Shown one piece after another: positions 18,285 to 26,886 of a DNA stretch of 64,000 bases. This DNA comes from Exiguobacterium acetylicum (GTDB taxonomy: Bacteria; Bacillota; Bacilli; Exiguobacteriales; Exiguobacteriaceae), in assembly GCF_019890935.1 (NCBI RefSeq), contig NZ_CP082333.1:3081501-3145500 (forward strand), in the 5' to 3' direction. Positions within the stretch are counted from its first letter, which is position 1. Every line of letters starts with the position of its first letter. A model generated the notes under the pieces. That model saw only the letters and a list, made by a program, of their open reading frames with translations, was not told where the DNA came from and did not search any database. The position numbers and the translations under genes are program-made.

Positions 18285-19175
18285 ATGAACGCAACAGAAA
18301 AGACGTTGATACTTGCTGCATTAAAGCAAAAAACGGTGACGTTTCCCGATCAGACGCATGTTCGGGCACTCGGACAAGGCACATGGCGGATGGGAGAAGA
18401 GTCGGAGAAGCACGAGGCAGAAATCGAAGCACTCCGTGTCGGTCTCGATAGTGGAATGGAACTCATCGACACGGCAGAGATGTACGGGGAAGGTGCTTCT
18501 GAAGAATTGATTCGCGACGCGATTGCAGATCGACGAGAGGAAGTCTTTCTCGTCTCGAAAGTGTATCCGCATCACGCTGGTGGAGAAGCGTTAAAGAAAG
18601 CTTGTTCCGAAACGCTTGAACGTCTCGGTACGGATTATCTTGATCTCTATCTTCTTCACTGGCGTGGTGACATTCCACTCAAAGAAACGGTCGAAGGACT
18701 GGAAGCTTTAAAACAAGAAAGCAAGATTCGCCGTTGGGGTGTGTCCAATTTTGACGTATCAGACATGAAAGAACTGTTGGCACTACCAAGTGGTGATCAA
18801 TGCGCTGTCAATCAGGTACTTTATCACCTTGGATCACGGGGAATCGAGTACGAACTATTACCGTTACTACGTGAGCATGGTATACCAGTGATGGCGTATT
18901 GCCCACTAGCAGAAGGTGGTTCATTACGTGATCAACTTCTGAATCATCCGACCGTCGAGGAACTCGCCGAGACACATGGCGTTGAACCGGCACAGATTCT
19001 ACTCGCATGGGCGATTCGTGAAGGTGACGTCATCGCGATTCCTAAGGCTGGTCAGGCACATCATGTCGAAGCCAATGGTCGCGCTGCGCTTCTGAATTTA
19101 ACAGAGGAAGAGCTCGCTGCACTTGATCAAGCGTTCCCAGCACCAACGAAAAAAGAACCACTCGATATCGTTTAA
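18285..19175 (+). CDS. Aldo/keto reductase, YeaE-like
   Basis: NADPH-dependent reductase of aldehydes such as methylglyoxal. The 296-residue chain matches my memory of Escherichia coli YeaE over its whole length: [24 protein letters not shown] (catalytic Asp/Tyr), [12 protein letters not shown] (Lys), [11 protein letters not shown] (His), [33 protein letters not shown], and AIPKAG at the NADPH site. The ATG at 18285 follows AAAGGAGGAAGAACG; the in-frame start at 18192 would overlap the cupin. The next aldo/keto reductase starts 13 bases after its stop, so they are co-transcribed. Confidence 0.94.
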   Translation: MNATEKTLILAALKQKTVTFPDQTHVRALGQGTWRMGEESEKHEAEIEALRVGLDSGMELIDTAEMYGEGASEELIRDAIADRREEVFLVSKVYPHHAGGEALKKACSETLERLGTDYLDLYLLHWRGDIPLKETVEGLEALKQESKIRRWGVSNFDVSDMKELLALPSGDQCAVNQVLYHLGSRGIEYELLPLLREHGIPVMAYCPLAEGGSLRDQLLNHPTVEELAETHGVEPAQILLAWAIREGDVIAIPKAGQAHHVEANGRAALLNLTEEELAALDQAFPAPTKKEPLDIV

Positions 19176-19188
19176 GGAGGTCATTTTC

Positions 19189-20121
19189 ATGACAAAACAT
19201 GTTCAACTCGGTCAATCTAACTTATTCGTTCACCCCATCGGTCTCGGTACGAATGCTGTCGGTGGACACAACTTATATCCGAATCTCGATGAGCAAGCCG
19301 GACGCGATCTCGTTCGTGTCGCTTTGAAGCAAGGAATCAATTTCCTCGATACCGCTTTCATCTACGGACCAGAACGTTCGGAGGAACTCGTTGGTGAGGT
19401 CTGGAAAGACACAGTCGCTCGAGAAGATGTCGTCCTCGCGACGAAAGGTGCGCATCAGTTCGTTGACGGAAACGTCGTCATGAACAATTCACCAGACTTT
19501 CTCCGTCAATCGGTCGAAGAGAGTTTAAAACGTCTTCAGACAGACTATATCGATTTGTATTACATTCATTTTCCGGATGAATCAACACCAAAGGATGAAG
19601 CTGTCGCAGCACTCGCTGAACTGAAAAAAGAAGGAAAAATTCGCGCAATCGGTGTCTCGAATTTCTCACTCGAACAACTGAAGGAAGCGAACAAAGACGG
19701 ACATGTCGACGTCTATCAAGGGGAATACAACCTATTCAAACGGGATGCGGAAAAAGAATTACTCCCGTATATCGTTGAGAACGGTATGTCGTTCGTCCCG
19801 TACTTCCCACTCGCTGCTGGATTATTGGCAGGGAAATATACAAAAGAGACAACGTTTGATGATTTACGAAAAAACGATCCTTTGTTCCAAAAAGATGTCT
19901 TCGAAGAAAACCTCGCAAAAGTCGATCAACTGCGTCCGATCGCAGAAGCACATAATGCGGAAGTCGCACACGTCGTACTCGCGTGGTATTTAGCACAGGA
20001 CGGTATCGATGCCATCATCCCTGGTGCGAAACGACCAGATCAGGTGACGGATACGTTGCGTACGTTAGATGTTCAGTTGTCACAAGAGGATATCGAAAAA
20101 ATCGACCAGATTTTTAGCTGA
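19189..20121 (+). CDS. iolS: Aldo/keto reductase, IolS-like
   Basis: A 310-residue oxidoreductase very close, from memory, to Bacillus subtilis Iol[99 protein letters not shown] and [11 protein letters not shown]. The catalytic Asp/Tyr/Lys/His set is present. ATG 19189 follows TTAAGGAGGTCATTTTC; the longer frame from 19123 lies inside the preceding gene. IolS in Bacillus is linked to inositol catabolism, but no other iol genes are here; the setting next to a YeaE-like enzyme and OsmC suggests a general carbonyl-stress role. Confidence 0.92.
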   Translation: MTKHVQLGQSNLFVHPIGLGTNAVGGHNLYPNLDEQAGRDLVRVALKQGINFLDTAFIYGPERSEELVGEVWKDTVAREDVVLATKGAHQFVDGNVVMNNSPDFLRQSVEESLKRLQTDYIDLYYIHFPDESTPKDEAVAALAELKKEGKIRAIGVSNFSLEQLKEANKDGHVDVYQGEYNLFKRDAEKELLPYIVENGMSFVPYFPLAAGLLAGKYTKETTFDDLRKNDPLFQKDVFEENLAKVDQLRPIAEAHNAEVAHVVLAWYLAQDGIDAIIPGAKRPDQVTDTLRTLDVQLSQEDIEKIDQIFS

Positions 20122-20204
20122 TTGTTCTTTTCGTATGTACATGAGCAGAATAGGCGAAAAATCATGCTGAACTTCGTATGATGGAGGCATGGAGGCGATT
20201 GATC

Positions 20205-20654
20205 ATGAAGCACCATTTTCATTTAACCGCAGACTGGCCGGGCAATCGCAATGATGTTGGTCAGATCGAGACGGGTGAACTAAAAACAAAAATTTCAATT
20301 CCGGACGCCATGGATGGCCCAGGGGTTGGTACGAATCCAGATGAGATGTTACTTGGGGCAGCTGCTACGTGCTATATCATCACGCTTGCCGCAATGCTTG
20401 AGCGTAGTCACATTCCAAAAGTCTCGTTAACGATGGAGTCTGAAGGCATCGTTGATGTCACGAACGGTGTCTTCACGTACGACGCGATCATACATCGTCC
20501 GAAACTTTTATTGCCAGCCGATCTGTCGGATCGTGATCTGGAGAAGGCGCAACGTCTTGCTGAAAAAGCGGAAGGTTCGTGTATGATTACGCGGGCACTA
20601 GCTGGTAATGTCAAAGTATCGCTTGAGGCTGTTGTGGAGCGAATTTCAAATTAA
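20205..20654 (+). CDS. OsmC-family peroxiredoxin
   Basis: A 149-residue OsmC/Ohr-type thiol peroxidase for organic hydroperoxides. The two redox cysteines are present in LLGAAATCYIITLAAM (about residue 54) and EGSCMITRAL (about residue 127), and the length fits. The subgroup resembles SACOL1771-type OsmC proteins rather than classical Ohr. The ATG at 20205 follows GGAGGCGATTGATC; two earlier in-frame Met codons have no good ribosome binding site. It follows the IolS-like gene by 83 bases and ends at a strong terminator, so it may be read partly from the upstream cluster. Confidence 0.9.
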   Translation: MKHHFHLTADWPGNRNDVGQIETGELKTKISIPDAMDGPGVGTNPDEMLLGAAATCYIITLAAMLERSHIPKVSLTMESEGIVDVTNGVFTYDAIIHRPKLLLPADLSDRDLEKAQRLAEKAEGSCMITRALAGNVKVSLEAVVERISN

Positions 20655-20660
20655 TAAACA

Positions 20661-20701
20661 AAAATCATCGTTTAACTTTTTAGTAAAACGATGATTTTTT
20701 T
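20661..20701 (+). terminator. Terminator after the OsmC gene
   Basis: AAAATCATCGTTT pairs with AAAACGATGATTTT around a short loop and is followed by further T. It marks the left edge of the AT-rich helicase/Nudix segment. Confidence 0.85.
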
Positions 20702-20781
20702 ACTTTATTTATCTATTTATTGGTATATTATTGATGATTTACTCGTTATAAATACCATTTACTATCATTCGGAGGATAACC

Positions 20782-23700
20782 ATGTCTTATTATGAAACAC
20801 TACGTTCTTCAACTGAAACTAACTCACAATCTGATACAACAAGTGTCTCTGTACCAGCACATGACTACACAACAGAATTACTTACACATCTTAATCAAGT
20901 ACTATATCAATCTTTAGACCATTTACAAAAACAAGATAAACCTGATCAAATGGTTGAAACGGTCAATGAATGGCTCCTTCATTTAAATCAACCTCCGATC
21001 GACTCGCCGCTTCATCGTGAACTCACTACTAACACAACTCATGCTTTACCTACACAATATAAAAATTCTTTGCGTGCTTGGGAGCTCATTGCTCCTGGCC
21101 AACTTGAACAAGAACAGTTGTTGCATCACATCAATCAAGAATTGTGGACAGCATCTGCTGCTGATTGGATGGTAAGTTTTACACGACATTCTGGAATCCA
21201 GACGCTTGTCCCAGCTTTAAAAGAAGCAGAAGCTCAAAACAAACCAATTCGTATTTTGACTTCATTCTATATGAATATTACAGAAGCGAAGGCTATCCGA
21301 CAGTTGATGGAATTCAGCAATATCGAAGTAAAAATTTATGAACCGATTAAAAAAAATCATGCGTTTCATCCGAAAGCCTATTTATTTTCACGTCCTGATC
21401 AGTTGGATAGTGCTATTGTTGGATCTTCTAATTTATCAAAATCAGCTTTAACGCACGGCATGGAATGGAATATTCGTATACCTTCTACACCCGTCACAAC
21501 ATTAGTCACTCAAGCGAAAAACTTGTTTGAACAGCTTTGGAACAGCCACGAAGCGACTATATGTACAGAAGAATTATTAGTTCAATACGAACAGTACCAA
21601 CAAGAAACACCACCTATAAGATCATTTTCTATCCGCGATACAGTTGCCGAACCCGCTGTCGATTACACCGTTATTGAACCAAACCTCATGCAGATTCCAG
21701 CTTTAGAAGAACTGAATCGTTTGCGTGAGCGAAAAGAAACAAAAGCAATGGTCATTGCGGCAACAGGAACAGGGAAAACGTATTTAGCAGCATTTGATGT
21801 CCGTCAAGCTCAGGCTAAAAAAGTATTATTTGTTGCACATCGTGGAAAGCTACTATCACAAGCTGAGCATACATTTAGGCAAGTTTTTTCAAATGAAAGT
21901 TATACATTTGGTAGATATTCAGGATCACAACAAATTCAAGATGCACAATTTACCTTCGCTACCGTTCAAACACTTTCAAAAGAGGTTCATCTTAATCAAT
22001 TTTTACAGGATACGTTTGACTACATCATTATTGATGAATTCCATCACGCTTCATCTGCTTCTTACCAAAACATTCTTAACTACTTTACGCCGAAATTTTT
22101 GCTTGGCGTAACGGCAACACCAGAACGAATGGATGGTCAAAATATCTTCCAGCTTGTTGACTATAATGTCGCTTACGAAGTTCGTCTGTATGATGCCTTA
22201 GCACAAGATTTACTTTCACCATTCCATTATTTTGGTATTCAAGATGATGAATCGATTGATTATTCTCTTATTCCTCAACAAAACGGCTTTTATGTAGAAC
22301 AAGATCTTGTTGTTGCACTCGAACGCTCAACACGAACAGATTATATTGTTGAAATGATTCGTAAATTTGGGTTCAGTGGTAATCAGGCTGTTGGATTAGG
22401 ATTCTGCGTCAATATCAATCATGCAGAGTTTATGGAGCAAGAATTTAAACGACATCAAATTGAAGCAATGGCTGTTACAAGTAAACAGTCTGAAGAAGAA
22501 CGCGAAGAAGCCATTCGCCGACTAGAGGACGATCAAGATCCACTACAATATATTTTTACAGTTGACTTGTTTAACGAAGGAGTCGATATTCCAAAAGTCA
22601 ATCTCATGCTATTTTTACGTCCTACGGAGTCTCCTACTATTTTTATTCAACAATTGGGGAGAGGCTTACGTAAACATAGCTCAAAAGAATTTGTTACGAT
22701 TTTAGATTTTATCGGAAATAGTCAAAAGGCTTTTGTTGCACCGCTTGTGTTGTCTGGTCAACAATCGTTTCATTCTATTGATCGTTATAAAATTGCTACT
22801 GCTGTAAAACAGCATTTTCCGATTTTACCGGAAGGATCTTTAGCCATTCTAGACTCAATTACAGAAAGATTTATTATTGAACAAATGAAAAAAATAGAGT
22901 TTTCAGCTAGCAAACAGCTCCGTGAAAGTTATCAACGGCTGACACGTATGATCGGAAATCTTCCGAGTTTAAATGATTTAGTTACGCATAAAGACGCACC
23001 AGCTATTGAAAGTATTGTTCAGCAATGGAGAAGTACATTACGTCTTAAGCAACTTGAAAAACATGCTACCGATGAAGAACTACGTTTATTGCTCGATGAC
23101 ACGACACGCAAAATTGTTGAACAGCTCGAAGGACTATTCCCAATTCGTGAGCCCTTCAGCTTACTGATTTTAAAACATTTACTGCATCATCCTTCTGCTT
23201 CAGTACAAGATATTGAACAAGAAGTTTTCAAAGAATTCGCCTTATCGACGAATCATTCTTTTTCAAAACGACCTATCATTCATCATCTTTTTAAACGCTG
23301 GTCTACTGCGTTTAAAAATGACCGTATTCAATTGCTAGATGCTGTATCAGAAGAGCGCTATCGCTTTTCAAATACAGTCGTTCAAGCACTTCAACAATCA
23401 ACTGAATTACGTTCATATATGATGCATTTTATCCAAGCAGGTCTACTTGCATTTCATCAACTACCAGATCGAATTAACTGGTTGATCGAAGACCAGGCGT
23501 TTCTATTACATCAAACATACAATCGTTCTGTTATCCAACGTCTTCTTTGTTCACCAAGTCAGGAAGGTTCTTGGCGTGAAGGCGTAGCTCAAGCTGGTGA
23601 CGATTATATTTTATTCGTGAATTTACACAAAGATGAAGCCATTGATGAGCAACTAAAATATAATGATTATTTCTTAGATCAATATCGTTTCCACTGGCAG

Positions 23701-23946
23701 TCTCAAAGTAATGCAACTGCTACAGGTAAAGCCGGTACTTTATATCAAAACCATGAGAGCGAAGGAATTCGTATTCATTTGTTTATGCGGAAAGCAGATA
23801 AAGAACAAGGAAAAACGCTACCGTTCACATACTTTGGCCAGTTAAAGCATCTTCAAAGTACAGGTTCTAAACCGATTAGTGTGACTTGGTCACTTCATTC
23901 TCCATTATCAATTGAACTGTTTAAAGAGTGGCAAACTCTTTCTTAA
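20782..23946 (+). CDS. PLD-nuclease/SF2-helicase/DUF3427 protein
   Basis: A 1054-residue multidomain protein. The N-terminal third holds an HKD-family (phospholipase D-like) nuclease domain with HPKAYLF at His196-Lys198 and GSSNLSKSAL at about 214. A superfamily II helicase core follows: Walker A ATGTGKT near 327-333, DEFH at about 418, LGVTATPER near 446, and the arginine-finger motif QLGRGLRKH near 623. The C-terminal 350 residues match DUF3427, ending in a predicted beta-rich module. The ATG at 20782 follows TCGGAGGATAACC. Its 3' end overlaps that of the opposing Nudix gene by 26 bases. The gene is visibly AT-richer than its neighbours, which suggests transfer. The role is probably DNA-directed defence or repair; this is inference. 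Confidence 0.88.
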   Translation: MSYYETLRSSTETNSQSDTTSVSVPAHDYTTELLTHLNQVLYQSLDHLQKQDKPDQMVETVNEWLLHLNQPPIDSPLHRELTTNTTHALPTQYKNSLRAWELIAPGQLEQEQLLHHINQELWTASAADWMVSFTRHSGIQTLVPALKEAEAQNKPIRILTSFYMNITEAKAIRQLMEFSNIEVKIYEPIKKNHAFHPKAYLFSRPDQLDSAIVGSSNLSKSALTHGMEWNIRIPSTPVTTLVTQAKNLFEQLWNSHEATICTEELLVQYEQYQQETPPIRSFSIRDTVAEPAVDYTVIEPNLMQIPALEELNRLRERKETKAMVIAATGTGKTYLAAFDVRQAQAKKVLFVAHRGKLLSQAEHTFRQVFSNESYTFGRYSGSQQIQDAQFTFATVQTLSKEVHLNQFLQDTFDYIIIDEFHHASSASYQNILNYFTPKFLLGVTATPERMDGQNIFQLVDYNVAYEVRLYDALAQDLLSPFHYFGIQDDESIDYSLIPQQNGFYVEQDLVVALERSTRTDYIVEMIRKFGFSGNQAVGLGFCVNINHAEFMEQEFKRHQIEAMAVTSKQSEEEREEAIRRLEDDQDPLQYIFTVDLFNEGVDIPKVNLMLFLRPTESPTIFIQQLGRGLRKHSSKEFVTILDFIGNSQKAFVAPLVLSGQQSFHSIDRYKIATAVKQHFPILPEGSLAILDSITERFIIEQMKKIEFSASKQLRESYQRLTRMIGNLPSLNDLVTHKDAPAIESIVQQWRSTLRLKQLEKHATDEELRLLLDDTTRKIVEQLEGLFPIREPFSLLILKHLLHHPSASVQDIEQEVFKEFALSTNHSFSKRPIIHHLFKRWSTAFKNDRIQLLDAVSEERYRFSNTVVQALQQSTELRSYMMHFIQAGLLAFHQLPDRINWLIEDQAFLLHQTYNRSVIQRLLCSPSQEGSWREGVAQAGDDYILFVNLHKDEAIDEQLKYNDYFLDQYRFHWQSQSNATATGKAGTLYQNHESEGIRIHLFMRKADKEQGKTLPFTYFGQLKHLQSTGSKPISVTWSLHSPLSIELFKEWQTLS

Positions 23947-24325
23947 TGTACTCAACTGCAGGAATATCGGCAGGAGCCCATTCAAGCTGATCAAGGTCTG
24001 AAACAGATACCCAGCGAAGCTCTGCATGTTCTACAGCAATCGGTTCTCCTGTTACGATTTCAGCTTCAAACGTATGCAATGTAACAATAATAGCATCGTA
24101 CTCGTACGTCGTTTTTTCGATTGGCTGTTTAACCTTAATGTTACATTTTAATTCTTCATTGATTTCGCGAACTAACGACTGTGAAGGCGTTTCATGTAGC
24201 TCAATTTTTCCACCAGGAAACTCCCATAAGTTGGGCAATGACATTTGGCTACTACGAAGTGCACACAATATTTCATTATGATCGTTGCGAATGACAGCCC
24301 CTACGACTTGAACATGTTTTTTCAT
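23921..24325 (-). CDS. Nudix hydrolase, MutT-like
   Basis: A 134-residue nucleoside-triphosphate pyrophosphohydrolase. The Nudix box is complete (GGKIELHETPSQSLVREI followed by NEEL), and the fold start KKHVQVVGAVIRND and end WAPADIPAVEYI match the MutT/CTP-pyrophosphohydrolase (YhcS/NudG-like) subgroup, so it may clean oxidised or modified dNTPs. The ATG at 24325 has a modest ribosome binding site (TTGGAGTGAAACATAAAA). It is convergent with, and overlaps, the PLD-helicase gene. Both share AT-rich codon use and lie between two terminator hairpins, suggesting that they move as one unit. Confidence 0.9.
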   Translation of the reverse strand: MKKHVQVVGAVIRNDHNEILCALRSSQMSLPNLWEFPGGKIELHETPSQSLVREINEELKCNIKVKQPIEKTTYEYDAIIVTLHTFEAEIVTGEPIAVEHAELRWVSVSDLDQLEWAPADIPAVEYIKKEFATL

Positions 24326-24382
24326 TTTTATGTTTCACTCCAAATCATTATAGATTTTTCAGTTCTTTGCTTATCATAACAA

Positions 24383-24425
24383 AAACCGTTATTCCTTTGA
24401 CTTATACAAAGAATAGCGGTTTTAT
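24383..24425. terminator. Bidirectional terminator at the right edge of the helicase/Nudix segment
   Basis: AAAACCGTTATTC on one arm pairs with GAATAGCGGTTTT on the other with one mismatch, flanked by A- and T-rich tracts. It lies upstream of two divergent genes rather than after one, so it may insulate the segment. Confidence 0.65.
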
Positions 24426-24435
24426 TTATATCCAG

Positions 24436-24488
24436 TTATCCACATGTGGATAACCCCATTTATGGTATACTTATGGCACTTATCCACA
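24436..24488. promoter_or_regulatory. Three perfect DnaA boxes before the RlmI-like gene
   Basis: TTATCCACA at 24436-24444 and TGTGGATAA at 24445-24453 form an 18-bp palindrome, and a third TTATCCACA lies at 24480-24488, 22 bases before the start codon. This recalls the cluster at 751-871. Confidence 0.72.
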
Positions 24489-24509
24489 AGTAGAAATGAG
24501 GAAACTAAC

Positions 24510-25694
24510 ATGCCCCGTGAACTTTATCCAGTTGTCGTCAAACCAGAATGGATTGAATCGATTCAAAGCGGGTATCCCGCGTTACGCAAGGAAATGTTCG
24601 AAGCTTTGCACCATGTCAAAGAGGCAGGCGCACTACTTCACCTGATGACAGAACATAAAGAATACCTCGCGACCGGTTATTTTGGCAAGCAGGAAAAAGG
24701 TGTCGGTTGGACTCTCTCAATGGACGAGCAAGAAGCGATTGATGTCGCCTTCTTCAAACAACTTTTTGAAAAAGCGTTAGACAAACGAAATGAATTTTTT
24801 GAAGAGTATTCAGAAGCCTTCCGTATCTTTAACGGTGCAGGGGATGGTATTGGTGGTTTGACGATCGACTGTTATGATCATCATTACCTCATTACATTCG
24901 AAAATGAAGGCATCTATACATTCCGCCCACTAATTCTTGAGGCTCTTGAATCACTACTGAATTATAGAAGCATTTATGAAAAACGAGATTTCCTCGTCGA
25001 TCTTCAACCGGTCAAAGGCGACGACTTTTTGAAAGGGGAACGAGGTGATTTTCCTGAAGTCGCACAAGAATATGGTGTGTTGTATGAATATGACTTAGAT
25101 GCTGGCATGCGGACTGGTTTTGACATTGCCCAACGTGAACTTCGCCGAATCCTTCTCGATTCCGTCGAACGAAAGACCGTACTTAACCTCTTTTCCGATA
25201 CAGGAACGTTAACGGTAGCTGCCCTTTATGGTGAAGCTGCCCGAACGACAAGCGTTGATTTCTCGACACGTAGTCGAAATAAGACAAAAGATAATCTGAT
25301 GTTGAACAGTTTTACTCCCGAAAAACAGAAGATTTTAGTTCAGGATGCGTTCGACTATATCGAACAAGCAGATAAGAAGACTCGTTTTGACGTCGTCTTG
25401 TTCCATCCGCCCGTACAAGTCAATACACGGACACGTCAGTTTCGAACGGAACAGGATCTCGCCCTTTGGATCCAAAAAGTCATTCACCTGACGAATCGCG
25501 GAGGATTGCTTGCGATTACGACAGATAGTCCTGCTCTTGATGCGTCACAATTGAAAAAAGCTGTCGAGCAAGCATTCAACAAGTTGCGTCAAAAATTCGA
25601 AGTCGTGTGGGAGCAACCGGAGCAGAAAGATTTCCCGACTCCTCCTTCCATGCCACAACTCGCTCCAAAAAGCATTCTTGTTCGCCGTAAATAA
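24510..25694 (+). CDS. RlmI-like class I SAM-dependent rRNA methyltransferase
   Basis: A 394-residue methyltransferase of the RlmI/RlmL-K (COG1092) group, which makes 5-methylcytosine or 2-methylguanine in 23S rRNA. A PUA-like N-terminal half with NGAGDGIGGLTIDCYDHHYLI (about residue 115) precedes a Rossmann domain: motif I VLNLFSDTGTLTVAAL near 228, acidic motif II TSVDFS, and DVVLFHPPVQ near 300 where RlmI enzymes usually have DPPxF. The altered motif IV (HPPVQ) is worth noting for substrate choice. ATG 24510 follows ATGAGGAAACTAAC; the in-frame upstream start at 24444 lies among DnaA boxes and is rejected. It is followed by a terminator. Confidence 0.82.
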   Translation: MPRELYPVVVKPEWIESIQSGYPALRKEMFEALHHVKEAGALLHLMTEHKEYLATGYFGKQEKGVGWTLSMDEQEAIDVAFFKQLFEKALDKRNEFFEEYSEAFRIFNGAGDGIGGLTIDCYDHHYLITFENEGIYTFRPLILEALESLLNYRSIYEKRDFLVDLQPVKGDDFLKGERGDFPEVAQEYGVLYEYDLDAGMRTGFDIAQRELRRILLDSVERKTVLNLFSDTGTLTVAALYGEAARTTSVDFSTRSRNKTKDNLMLNSFTPEKQKILVQDAFDYIEQADKKTRFDVVLFHPPVQVNTRTRQFRTEQDLALWIQKVIHLTNRGGLLAITTDSPALDASQLKKAVEQAFNKLRQKFEVVWEQPEQKDFPTPPSMPQLAPKSILVRRK

Positions 25695-25699
25695 TCTGT

Positions 25700-25745
25700 T
25701 ATCTAAAAAATCCGCTACCGAATTTTTCAGTAGCGGATTTTTTAT
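25700..25745 (+). terminator. Bidirectional terminator between convergent genes
   Basis: AAAAAATCCGCTAC pairs with GTAGCGGATTTTTT, closing the RlmI-like gene; it can also serve the oxidoreductase on the other strand. Confidence 0.85.
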
Positions 25746-25778
25746 ATTTTTAACAGGAAATGTAAAATGAATGGAGAA

Positions 25779-26777
25779 TCATTTTTTAGGGGTTGGATAT
25801 ACACTCACCTTACCAAAGTGTGATGTTTGATCAAATCGTTGATAGAGATCGTTTAACGCATCGCGTTCATACGGAATCTGCTCTTCAATCCGAATCTCGA
25901 TTGCGCCTTCTTCCACTAAATGAACGAGTTCTGATAAGTGACGTTGCTGTTGTTTCATCTCATCTACTTTTCCTTTCAGTAACGGAAGCGCGACGAAAAC
26001 AGCTTCAAGGGACAAGGCTTTACTATGCATCATCGTTAAATCTTGTGTCGTCCGTGTCGCGATCGAAATGATGCGTCCCCGCTCTTTTGCGAGTATGAAC
26101 GATTCTTGTAAATGGTCACCACCGACTGTATCAATGATGACATCGAATCCGTCCAGATCAAGTCGGTTTAATAACGCTTCAGCTGATTCTTCCTTATACC
26201 GATGAACGCGAATCCCTTTCGCTTCTAGCCAAGCTGCCTTCTTGTCAGAAGAGGCGCTCGCTGTGACGTCGCATCCATAATGACGAGCAAGTTGTACGGT
26301 AAGATGTCCTACTCCACCCGTTCCACCTGCTACATATACATGAATGCCTGGAGTAATCGCGATTCGCTCTTTTAATATTTCCATCGCGGTCAACCCAATC
26401 ACCGGTAAACAACCAGCAACCTCAGCCGAGACCCCTTCCGGTCGTAAGACTGCCATCTGTTCAGGCACAAGCATTTCTTCTGCTAGCGCACCGGCACGTG
26501 TTCCAAGTCCACCGCCGAATGCGACGATGCGATCGCCGATAGAAAAAGACGTCACACCATCCCCAATCCCAATGACTTTCCCCGTTACATCCCCCTGGAG
26601 AATTCCAGTCGTCGAAGCCGCCGCCACATGTCCGAAGAACATCTTCGTATCAAGTGGATTGATGCTCGACCCCTCGATTTGAACCCGTAATTCGTGTTTC
26701 CCCGCTTTTTCAGGTGTGACGTCCTTTTCTGTAAGTGATGCGTCTTTTCCATACTGATCGACTACGAATGCTCTCAT
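25779..26777 (-). CDS. Zinc-free quinone oxidoreductase (MDR superfamily)
   Basis: A 332-residue NADPH:quinone reductase or enoyl reductase-like protein. The N-terminal GroES-like domain includes GSSINPLDTKMFFG and GDVTGKVIGIGDGV; the Rossmann domain has VYVAGGTGGVGHLTVQLA near residue 148. Zinc-ligand cysteines are lacking, as expected for the quinone-reductase branch. The ATG at 26777 follows AAAAGGGGGAATTTTTC and is preferred to the longer frame from 26798. It is convergent with the RlmI-like gene and divergent from pepT. It is the second such reductase in the window. Confidence 0.88.
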   Translation of the reverse strand: MRAFVVDQYGKDASLTEKDVTPEKAGKHELRVQIEGSSINPLDTKMFFGHVAAASTTGILQGDVTGKVIGIGDGVTSFSIGDRIVAFGGGLGTRAGALAEEMLVPEQMAVLRPEGVSAEVAGCLPVIGLTAMEILKERIAITPGIHVYVAGGTGGVGHLTVQLARHYGCDVTASASSDKKAAWLEAKGIRVHRYKEESAEALLNRLDLDGFDVIIDTVGGDHLQESFILAKERGRIISIATRTTQDLTMMHSKALSLEAVFVALPLLKGKVDEMKQQQRHLSELVHLVEEGAIEIRIEEQIPYERDALNDLYQRFDQTSHFGKVSVYPTPKK

Positions 26778-26886
26778 GAAAAATTCCCCCTTTTCCATTA
26801 TTAGTCTATCATGATTCAGAATTCTCTCACATTAGTCGTTCATGCTATGATGAAGGTATCTTATGACGAGAAGGGACGTTTTTGAT

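Noticed and set aside
19189-20121. Part of an inositol (iol) operon because of the IolS-like gene
   Set aside because: No other inositol catabolism gene is in the neighbourhood.
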